This document shows, in pieces, positions 27,055-39,000 of a stretch of 64,000 nucleotides of DNA; the first letter of the stretch is position 1, and every line of letters begins with the position of its first letter. A program made the translations under genes and the position numbers. Below the pieces are notes generated by a model. That model did not search any database and had not been told where the DNA came from. It was given only the letters and a program-made list of their open reading frames with translations. The stretch spans positions 3,167,001 through 3,231,000 of the forward strand of contig NC_133024.1 of the NCBI RefSeq assembly GCF_048771995.1, written 5' to 3'. This DNA comes from Taeniopygia guttata. Lineage: Eukaryota; Chordata; Aves; Passeriformes; Estrildidae.

Positions 27055-30000
27055 CTATTAAAAAAAAAAAAACAAAACAAAAAACAAACACCAAACCAGA
27101 AACTACAATGAGTCAAAAAATAAAACAGAAGACAGAAAAAAATCCAAACATATTAAGGCACTTCCAATGGCATATTGTGTGACTTAGAACCAACTGCATA
27201 TGATTCAGATAACCTCACTGATTATTACAAAAGAAAAAATTAATACACTTCCTAAACATAGGAATTCACATATTATAGAGGAAATAAATTAAATGTATTG
27301 GAAAAAACACACTATTCAAAGTAGCATAATATACAGATATCCATTCCAGAGGATGAGTTCTTTGCTGTTTTGTGACTCCTGGTCAGAAGTAACAGCCTTA
27401 TCCAAAAGGTTTTTTTCCTTTCTTTCTGATTTCCTTGAAAGCTTTGTATGTGGCTAGTACAAGTGTAGCTTTTGCTTTCATAAACCATGATGAAAATAAT
27501 GCTTTCTGTAGATGTTAAGCCTAAATTATTTACACTAAAACACTTAGGCTTGCACTAAGTCTGAAAAGTTCTGAACAAAGTTTACAGGCAAAATACCACT
27601 TTGAATACCAGTTGCCAGCAGACCCAAAGCCATTGTATATACTTTCCATGAATTTAAAATAAGCAGAACTAAAAACCACTGCTCTCAGTCAGCTAAATGC
27701 TGCCCAATTTTGTAACCATGCATATTTGTTCCTGAGGTTGCACAAGAAAAGCTGGATTTATACACGTAAGTTATTTGCTTTGTTTTCCAAATACAGTTTA
27801 CCATAAGCAAAATCATGTCTAACTTTCCTTTGGAATCCAGGTGATTGAAGTTTTCAGCTGGATAAATAACACCTTTGTTTACAAGAACTAATATATTTTT
27901 TCTAATGAAAAATTTTCTATTTGTAACTAATATTTGACCAACAGACAAAGACTAAATTTTACCAAGCAGTTTTTGCCCTGGCGAAGTTGAATGATGACTT
28001 TTAGATGAAACTGGAGTTGTTATCTGGAAAACAAAGAAAGAAAAAAAACAAACTAATGTTCTGAGTTTTAGTGTGTTAGAGATATCATCAAAACCTAACT
28101 TGTGCCTTCCTTGCCTCTTGCTATTCTGGGTCATGTAGTGTCATGGTCTTTAAGGGCTCACCCAAGTTCAGACAAAGTGGAAAACATCTAGTCTAAGATT
28201 TCAGTAGGAAGTTTTAGGAGTTACTAGTTTATTCTTGGAAAGCTATTCTTTATGTTTTCAACTTGTACATTATGTGCCATGTATTAACCCCTATCAATTT
28301 GCGATAGGAATTTATATTTTATAAGAATTTACCCACGGATCTATAGCTACACACAGACCTGAATAATCTAGACATCTCTGGCAGCTCCAGCAGAAAAGAG
28401 AAACTGTACCTGTATCATGACACTGCACCTCTGATCTTTCTCACCCCCCAAATCAAAACAAAGCCAATCCTTTTCTTTTTCCCCCCAAAAAAGCTCAGAT
28501 GTAGACTTTGTGGAAAACAGACAGCTCAAAGATCAACCTGCACATCAGGATTCAAAGATCAAAGTATAAATGTATAACAAACGTGAAAACAAATTTGTAA
28601 AAGATTTGCTCTGCTTCTTACATATCAGAGCTCTCAAAACACCAAGATCCTACAATATCTACACAGACAATGGGAGAACCACAGAGAAGTTGTGTTAGAA
28701 CTCATTTAACTGCTACCCAGTTAAAGAGGTTTTATTTTATTTAAACTAGTTATTTAGGAGAAATATGTTACCGTTATCCATTTGGGAATATTTCTCTCAT
28801 CACCTTGTACTATCACATCCACTGGAACCATTTCTTTCTTGAAGATTTGCCCATCATCTGCAATCAGATTCTAGGAGGAAAATAAAATTATTAAAACACA
28901 TAGAAATTATTGGCTCAGGCAACTCCAAACTGATTATTCTGATTTACTGCAAACTAGTATCCTTCAGATCAGGATATGCAACCAGCATAAACTTATTTTT
29001 AATGTATACATCTCAGGCAACAATCCCCCCTCAAAAAACCAAAAAAAAAACCCAAATCCCAAGAAGGAACTATATGTAAAGATATATAAAAAACAATAAT
29101 TAACAAGCTTATTCAGGGAAGAGCACACACTGCCTTAAAGATCCACTGATAAAAACAAACAAGCCAACAAACAAACCACTCAAATAAAGAAAAGAGATAA
29201 AAAGGAAAATGGTTACAAAGCTCTGATAATTACAGCTGCAAATCTTTACATGTACTCTTACCATCCCATGACAACTCATATACAACTTAAGCTCTACTCT
29301 GCAATGATCCTCAATGTGACATCCAAGAGAATTTTGTAAGAAAAGGCAATTCATTAGTCAAAGTGTCCCTTTCTGAAGCTGACTGCATTAGCTGATGTCA
29401 GAGAGAGGACACCAGCACTGTGTTAAACCAGTAAGGAAAGTAAATCCCATTTTTGGCAATGCTACTTGAGCAAGCAGAACACAGGATTACAATGGCTGCA
29501 CACACAAAGTGGGTGTTATATTTTCCCCCAGCAATGTGAATAACTCTGGCTAGTCCTGACCATAGTCTAGTTTGGGAAGCAACAGCAGAAGATTCCAGGC
29601 TGCCTTTGTTATAGCAGCCATTAGTTCACATTTACCATTTGCTTTAAGTCATGTTACCTATTTATGCGAGACTCTCAGGTGAATGACCATACTTCTCCTA
29701 AGTGTTTTCACCTTGTGATCCATCTGGTTCCTCCTTTCCCTTACCTATAAAGGCCTTTCTCAGAGCTGCCTGCTGATGCAGTACATTGCAGGGTTTTCTC
29801 TGGCCCACGGGTATTGGCAAGACAATAATATCACTTGTCATTGGTCTTTGTGTCACTATTTATTGAACCCCTCACTTGCTAAAAATGTACATTAAGATGC
29901 AGACCATATCAAGTCTTCTGCTGACTCTATATCAACTCATCTGGCATGTGTAAACTAGTCAAATAGTTAATTCATTAACAGTTTCTATTGAATCATTACA

Positions 30001-33000
30001 TTCTATCAGACACCAGAATTTTTACCTGCAGGTGAATGCCTTCAAATTTTCTTCCTACTGAGACTACGTCATCGCTTTCTTCATCTGCAATTTGAAGGTT
30101 AATATCAATTAAAAGACAGGTGAACTCAAAACAGAAATGCTTTTAAGCACACACTCTGGAAGTTATTGAGTGCACTATTTTCATTCTAGAAAGCAATTTT
30201 CTACACTATAACTTTCAGCTGTATTACCTTTCCATTTCAATTCCAATTGAAAAGCAAGGTTTGCTGGTTCATAAATGACTTCAGTAGAGCAAAGTAGAGT
30301 AAAGAAAAGTTGTCTGCAATCAGTTCTTTAGGATTTATATTAAACATTTCAGAGAGGAAAATATTTTTAATGTTTTCTTTTGTTGCTCTCTAAGATTCAT
30401 TAGTCATTAATGCAGAATCCCCACTACATTCCTAAATATCCCAACAAAGATTGTAAGGACTTTCTCTCACCCTTCCTCTTAGTAGCTTCCTGTTGTCAAG
30501 AACACCTTAGGACTCACAGAGTGAGAAAGAAGGCACACTTGAGAATATGAAAAAACAAGTCTGAATCTTTTAACTCATGTTTAGGCATTATGTGGGTGCT
30601 TTTGTGAATGAAATGCAAGAAAATATTTGTTTCCTCGATGTAGCCAGGCCTTCCAATTCATCATTAGCTAAAATCAGTCATCCATGAGCATAAAATAGAT
30701 GGCTGCATTTTCAGCCCAGAATGCTGAATTTCCCTGAACTCACCAGAGGGAAGGAAAAAGGAGAGGAGAATAACCCTGGAAATTGTGAGTGAAAATAACC
30801 CTGGTTATGACACCTCATCATACTACTCTTAAACTGCCACTACTCTTTCTGGCAAACAATCTTCCTCCAGTATAATTGGGCACACACCAGTCAGATTGCT
30901 TCCTAAATGTTCATCAGGATGAACTGACTGGACTGCCACAAAAATGGGCAGTTCTTGAGATAAACAGAACAACTCCTGGGTCCAGGAGTGGCTGACTCCA
31001 TTACAACTATTTTAAACTATTAAAAAACAAGCTTATATCATAGAATGAGTTGATTTGTATACAAGTGGAAAATGCTTCTAAATGTGAATACCTAAACTAA
31101 TTTTAGTATAACTTCAATGTGCTGGTGGTCATACTTCCAAATGACTGGATCTTCAGTAATTAGCAGAAGGCCATGGCAAAGAATGGAGAAATAAAAGTAT
31201 TCTCTCCAGAGAATGGGAAAGTGGTTTTAAAGGCCAAAGGGCTATTCAGTAACACCTTTGCACCTCAAAGAGAGAACAGTGAAGAAAAAAAAAAGAAACT
31301 TCCACCTTGTTCTCTCAAAAATATGACGCTTATTCCAGAAAACTATTTCACAGGAGGTGCATCCAAAACACTTATTCCCTAATTCATAACTTACTGGTCC
31401 TTTTCTCCAAATTAATTCAGTTTTCTGTGATAGTAGATACAAGTAATTGTTATATACAAGTTATTGTTGATGTACTCTGCTATGCTACTTCCAGAGAAAG
31501 CAAGAGGGTAATCCTAAGGACTTTCCCTATTAAAGACAGGCTAATACTTGCAGGTCCAGAGAACTGTTCCACTTGACTTTTACCTGCTGTTGACAAGCTC
31601 TGCACACTTTCAACGCAAAAACAGTGTATAATACCTGGAAGAAACTCTGCCTTCACTGAGAAGTGTGAAGTATACTGTACAAATACTAAAAAATGGATAA
31701 CACCTGCCCAAAATTAAAATTTTAGCTAAAACAGCTGAAGAGAGAGTTTTTCTTAAATTAGTATGCCCTATTTGTTAGCTTTTATATATCAAAAAACCAC
31801 CAAAACCCAACCAAGAAAAGAAGCCCTGAAAAAAAAAACACCAAAACAACTAAAAGCCAAAACACCACATATCCCAAACAGCTCAGTGCACTCCATCTTT
31901 TTGTGAGGAATCCAATCCCATCTCCCTAAGAATCTAATTTCTACATCTTACTGTATTTGGAGACAGCTGGAACTCACTGAGGTTTCTACAAATCCTCACC
32001 AGACTCTTCACAGACCATTCGTAGGCGGAGGAGGAGGAGAAGGGGATAATCATTTTATTGTTTGCTGCTATGAAAGAACCAGAGTCTGAAGCACTGGACT
32101 CATTTATCCCACAAGTGCAAACTGCAAAGGAACTTACAGCAGCCAAGCTACAGGTGCCTCTGAAATATTTCTCCTAGGTTTCATCAAGCAGGTTGAAAAA
32201 AAAACTTGTGCATTCTAAATTGGAAGAAATCATTGTCTCATTCACAAGCTTATGTGAAATTATCCTCTCAAGTGACAGTAGGTAACATTTCCCTCAGCAG
32301 GGAAGTAATTGTAAGCCTTAGAGGCAGCTATGGAGATCAAGAAGCTAATTTAATACCAGAGTACTTAAACCCCAAACTAACCAAACTCTACTGCAAATCC
32401 TCTTTCAGCCATTAACTGCTGGCTACTGCCTAGCCATAGCTTAGTTTATGAAAAACAGTAGAAGTTTTCATTGGGGCAAGAATCAAAAATGTTGAGTAAT
32501 ACCAATTTTAAACATAAAAAAAGCTAGTCAAAATCTGTTGCTGATAATGTACCTAATAAAATAATTATCTGGTGATACAAGGTCAAAGCCTCCCTGAAAA
32601 AGAAATATTTTTTCTAATGAATTTGAATAAAAACACTTTTGTAACTAATATTTGACCAACAGACAAAGACTAAATTTTACCAAGCAGTTTTTGCCCTGGC
32701 AAAGTTGAATGATGACTTTTAGATGAAACTGGAGTTGTTATCTGGAAAACAAAGAAAGAAAAAAACAAACTAATGTTCTGAGTTTTTAGTGTGTTAGAGA
32801 TATCATCAAAACCTAACTTGTGCCTTCCTTGCCTCTTGCTATTCTGGGTCATGTAGAGTCATGGTCTTTAAGGGCTCACCCAAGTTCAGACAAAGTGGAA
32901 AACATCTAGTCTAAGACTTCAGTAGGAAGTTTTAGGAGTTACTAGTTTATTCTTGGAAAGCTATTCATTACGTTTTCAACTTGTACATTATGTGTCATGT

Positions 33001-36000
33001 ATTAACCCCTATCAATTTGAGATAGGAATTTATATTTTATAAGAATTTACCCACGGATCTATAGCTACACACAGACCTGAATAATCTAGACATCTCTGGC
33101 AGCTCCAGCAGAAAAGAGAAACTGTACCTCTATCATGACACTGCACCTCTGATCTTCCTCACCCCCCAAAACAAAACAAAGCCAATCCTTTTCTTTTTCC
33201 CCTCAAAAAAGCTCAGATGTAGACTTAGTGGAAAACAGACAGCTCAAAGATCAACCTGCACATCAGGATTCAAAGATCAAAGTATAAATGTAAAACAAAA
33301 GTGAAAACAAATTTGCAAAAGATTTGCTCTGCTTCTTACATATCAGAGCTGTCAAAACACCAAGATCCTACAATATCTACACAGACAATGGGAGAACCAC
33401 AGAGAAGTTGTGTTAGAACTCATTTAACTGCTACCCAGTTAAAGAGCTTTTATTTTATTCAAACTAGTAATTTAGGAGAAATATGTTACCGTTATCCATT
33501 TGGGAATATTTCTCTCATCACCTTGTACTATCACATCCACTGGAATTATTTCTTCCTTGAAGATTTGCCCATCATCTGCAATCAGATTCTAGGAGGAAAA
33601 TGAAATTAATAAAACACATAGAAATTATTGGCTCCGGCAACTCCAAACCGATTATTCTGATTTACTGCAAGCTAGTATCCTGCAGATCAGGATATGCAAC
33701 CAGCATAAACTTATTTTTAATGTATACATCGTAGGCAACAATCCCCCCTCAAAAAACCAAAAAGACCCCAAATCCCAAGAAGGAACTAAATGTAAAGACA
33801 TATAAAAAACAATAATTAACAAGTTTATTCAGGGAAGAGCACACACTGCCTTACAGATCCACTGTTAAAAACAAAAAAGTCAACAAACAAACCACTCAAA
33901 AAAAGAAAAGAGGAAAAAAGGAAAATGGTTACAAAGCTCTGATAATTACAGCTGCAAATCTTTACATGTACTCTTACCATCCCATGACAACTCATATACA
34001 ACTTAAGCTCTACTCTGCAATGACCCTCAATGTGACATCCAAGAGAATTTTGTAAGAAAAGGCAATTCATTAGTCAAAGTGTCTCTTTCTGAAGCTGATT
34101 GCATTAGCTGTTGTCAGAGAGAGGACACCAGCACTGTGTTAAACCAGTAAGGAAAGTAAATCCCATTTTTGGCAATGCTATTTGAGCAAGCAGAACACAG
34201 GATTACAATGGCTGCACACACAAAGTGTGTGTTATATTTTCCCCCAGCAATGTGAATAACTCTGGCTAGTCCTGACCATAGTCTAGTTTGGGAAGCAACA
34301 GCAGAAGATTCCAGGCTGCCTTTGTTATAGCAGCCATTAGTTCACATTTACCATTTGCTTTAAGTCACTTACCAATTTATGCTAAACTCTCAGGTGAATG
34401 ACCATAGTTCTTCTAAGTGTTTTCACCTTGTGATCCATCTGGTTCCTCCTTTCCCTTACTTATAAAGGCCTTTCTCAGAGCTGCCTGCTGATGCAGTACA
34501 TTGCAGGGTTTTCTCTGGCCCACGGGTATTGGCAAGACAATAATATCACTTGTCATTGGTCTTTGTGTCACTATTTATTGAATCCCTCACTTGCTAAAAA
34601 TGTACATTAAAATGCAGACCATATCAAGTCTTCTGCTGACTGTATATCAACTCATCTGGCATGTGTAAACTAGTCAAATAGTTAATTCATTAATAGTTTC
34701 TATTGAATCATTACATTCTATCAGACACCAGAATTTTTACCTGCAGGTGAATGTCTTCAAACTTTCTTCCTACTGAGACTACGTCATCACTTTCTTCATC
34801 TGCAATTTGAAGGTTAATATCAATTAAAAGACAGGTGAACTCAAAACAGAAATGCTTTTAAGCACGCACACTGCAAGTCAATGACTGCATGTTGAATAAT
34901 ACCCGTTATAAATACAAAAAAAAATGTCAAAGTCAGTTCCCACTAATTAACAGAATCAAATAATGATTTGGGAATAGAAGGTCAAAACCTTGTTATAAAG
35001 CTTCACGACTGGTGCCAAGACCATTAGAAACACTAGTGAAAAATTGTTGCAACTGACTGCAAACCTCTGTTTACCACTCTCCTAATAGTCAATGTATCTA
35101 TGCTGACTCCTAATAAAACGTCTGACACCTAGACCAAGGTTTTTTTTCCATTATTCCTTCCTTTTTCGGGAAAGAACAGTTGAACACATTCCACATTGAC
35201 TCTCAATGTATCAGTGAATCAGGACTAAAATTTCAGTGAAGAATATAAAAACTGATTTCATAGAACTACTCATACCTCAGACTCTTGCAGTTCCTATTCT
35301 CTACCTTCTGAAAGAGTACAGAACATGTATGAAAACTAAGTTTGCTATATTACAAACTGATGAAAAAGCTATTTGCATCTTTCAAAGTAAAGTGAAATAA
35401 AGGTTAGATAAGTAGTAAAAGAAAAAACCCACCTGTATTAGATATTTCCACACCAGGGTTCTCAGAAGATTCCTTAAAAGCACATGAAAGGAATTTTAAT
35501 AGCTGGTAGATTAAGCTATCTTAATTAGCCCATAGAATTTTTCTGCTTTCACTACTTCCTCAATTTTTTCCGGGGGGTGATGATAGTGGTGAAACAAACA
35601 CAGTTGTATTTCACTAATTCTGACCAACTCACACCACCTTTATTAACAAGTCTATACACAAACTTACTTTGAGTCAAAAGAACCTATTCTAGACTACGCA
35701 GATTTTACAAATAATACTTTAAAAAGTTACACCCACATATTGCCAAGCTAAAAAGGTACTTGATGGTTAAAAGCCTATATATCCAACTGCTCTCCCTCTA
35801 CAAATAAACCTAATAACTCAGTTGAAATCCAGTACAGGTATCATGATACAGGACCACCGGCTCATAAATGATTTCTTAGCTTTTGACTCCACCAATATGT
35901 TTTCCCAAAGAGGCTGACAGGATGGTTGGGGTTGGAAGGGACCTTAAAGATCATCTCGTACCAACCCCTCTGTGATGGCAGATTGCTCCAAGCCTCCCCC

Positions 36001-39000
36001 AGCCCGGCCTGGAACACTCAGTCTAAACAGATGCAATGTGGCACCCATACCTGGTGTACTGTTGAGTGCTCATCTTCAACACCACTGCTCTGTTCCTCTG
36101 ATATTTCTTAGCATGAAAGGGAGGAAAAAAAAGCTCTATTACTTTTATAATACTTAGCCTCTCTTGTTATTTCTGTTTTCAATTTCTTTTACTTTTCCCT
36201 CTATCACCAGTGGCTCTAGTAATTGGTTTCTTTTTCTGACTCAATCTGGCCAATCACACTATAATGAAACACAAACCAAAGTACTCCAGCACACTTTTTA
36301 TCACTGTTGAACAGTGCGTAAAACCTGTTTTGTGTGCTTCCTGTTCAAGGCACCTGTGCATATCTTCTAACACTGTGTGTGCTATTTTTACAGCGGAGTG
36401 CCATCTCCTTGGTTGGCTCAAACCACTTTCAAAATTGTCCCTTCAGCATTTGATTATTCCAAAATAAGTCTATTACTTTGAACTTCTTTGCATGAAACTG
36501 AAGACATTTTACTTTAGGTTTTAGCCCAAATTTGTCAGGCAGCCTTCTCAGTCGTCAACATTACCTGCTATCATATGAGAGTTATTTAACGGTATTCCCT
36601 CTTCTTTTATTTACTTAAGTAAAGCATAAACCAATAAAGTGAGCAGGAGAAATCCTGTAAAAAATCCCCCATGCTTCCCTCAAGTTTGGACACAGATCAT
36701 TGATAATTATTCTAAACACAATTTTCCAACCAGTGGCTATAAAATCACCCTCTCATAAAATTCAACAAGCATATACCTAGAAGGCTCTGGCTTAAGGTTG
36801 TAACCTTCTCTGGAAATTAATCTTCATGCCTTTGCAAAACACTACTGTGTTACTTGCTCAACAACAGTCTTTTAGAAGCTGAATTGTGCCTTTTCCAAAG
36901 ATAGCTGGATTGGAAACAGAGGAAATTAGAAGAACAAAGTAGTCTCCAGTTGAAATCCCTTACTGAGCAAGATATGTGAAACACCACAGAGCATATTTTG
37001 TTTCCAAAAAATTCTCAGGGAAAAAAAACATTTTAGGCAGGTAATATATATGTGATAGAAATATCACTTCTCTGCGAGTCTGAAATTTAATATACCTGGT
37101 CCTCCCACATTGAGAGCTGCAATATATTTAAAAAAAAGCTCTCTACTCAAAGGATTGTCATTTGAATCAGTAAAACATGATGAGGCTGCTGGACATTCTA
37201 TCCAAATCATAAAGCTCTAATCTAACAAAATTCAGGACTGTGAGTTAGAAAAAAACAACACAAGTTATATTCAAAGGAGAGGTGTCCATTGATAGGTATT
37301 TGTTTAATGTTTACACATAATAGCACAAAGCTTTATGTATCTTCATTTAAAATACTTAAGTCTACTTAAGAGAAAGCAAGTAAAATCCATACATTTCCTT
37401 TAATAATCCATAGTCAGAAGTATCTTTTTTGGGTTGTGGGTTTTACGTGTACGGGTTGGTTTAATTTTGTTTCTTTTTTTTAAGGCTAACAACAACCAAA
37501 GCAGTTGAAATGCTTACTCATTTGCATTTGTGTTTCAAAGAGAAAAACTCAGAGCAAGGTATGGTTTTCTTAAACGGGATAAAACCTGTGAGATTCTATT
37601 TTCTATGGAATAAATATAAATACATGCATAAATACAAATCTATCCAAGCTTATTTTTTTATGAGAAAGTGGATCACCCAACTTTAACAACTTGAACAGTA
37701 ATATTGATGATTTACTAGACGGTTTCTCACACAAAGTCCAATCAGTAGCCTAAAGGGTTTAGCATGAACCTGAATATCTTCCTTTAAGTCAAGACTCTTG
37801 GCCTAAGATAATTTATAACAGGATTTTTTTTTTTAAACAAACAGTACCTGTGATCCTTGGTCTTTGACTATAACGCTGCAATAGAATAAAAATGAATAAT
37901 CAAAGAAAAGCACAATAATTTTAACCATTGTCTTTATTTACTTTAGTATAGCCCACAGCTACAAAACCATGTGATTTGCTCAGGATTGCCCTGGCCTGAC
38001 CAGAAAAGCCACAAGTGTCTGGTGAAATTTACCTGATCATTTACTCTTTCCCTTACTCTTGCTGCTAAAGTCACTGCAAGAACATACCTTGGCCCACATA
38101 AGAGGCTAAGACAGAGAATTTCCCTCACAGTCTTTTATGGATTTGATTGGGAAACTTGTGCAGCAATGCTCTGTAGACTGTGCACGAGGTATTACCAGGA
38201 GTGGAAAGGGAACCCAAAATTCAGCCTCTTGGTGGTCTCCATTAAATGAACTCTTGTTCCCTCAGACTGAATTGCATTCCTCATGCCCTCACTCTGTGCT
38301 GTTCAGAGCAGCTCTGGGTAAGCTGCCAAGGCACACCATACGGGCCATGGGCTTACCTGACACATTGACTGCTGACACTGCAAAGATTCTTTAATTAATC
38401 TGGCATTATTTCACAGGGAAGAAAAAAAGCAACTAAAGATGAAACCAGAAACCCCTGGGGAATCAAAGAGCTGATTACCTGAAAAAAGATAAATTGATTC
38501 AATGCATTAACTGCACTGAAAACATTCTAATGAGTTCTGAAACTAGACATTCCTAACAGACAGCAATTGAAAAAAAAAATTTTCCAGGTTTACTAGTGGT
38601 GCTAACCACTGATAAATGGTCATCTATTTTAGCCTAAAGCATCAGAAAAATCTTAATCTATCCTAAAACTCTATTTCAAAGCAGATGTTGACCTCTTCAA
38701 TACCTCTGAAAATATTGTATGGCAAAAGTAAGATTGGAATATAATCCTATCTACCTATACATCCATGAAGAAATATTGCTGCATTTCGGCTGCATGGTAG
38801 GACTGTATTATTAAATACCTTAAACATTTTCTTTCTCCATTTTCTAACATCCTTCTGTGACACTTGCTCCCATTGTTTAGGTCCTAGAAAAAACAAAAAG
38901 CAACAGTATTACCACATATTATAATACCACCTATACTGAATATCACTCTAACAAACATTTAGGAACAACATATTCCAGAATAACACAGCATTAGCAAATC

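Noticed and set aside
31934-32146. Serine-rich 70-codon minus-strand frame between the cassette copies, with a nearby mini-exon candidate
   Set aside because: No acceptor/donor pair gives the phase 1 to phase 1 needed to sit between the copies, and no HJURP similarity is seen.
29109-34070. Matching 81-codon minus-strand frames at 29109-29354 and 33825-34070
   Set aside because: They are intronic parts of the two duplicated HJURP blocks; the resemblance comes from the duplication and neither joins the splice pattern.
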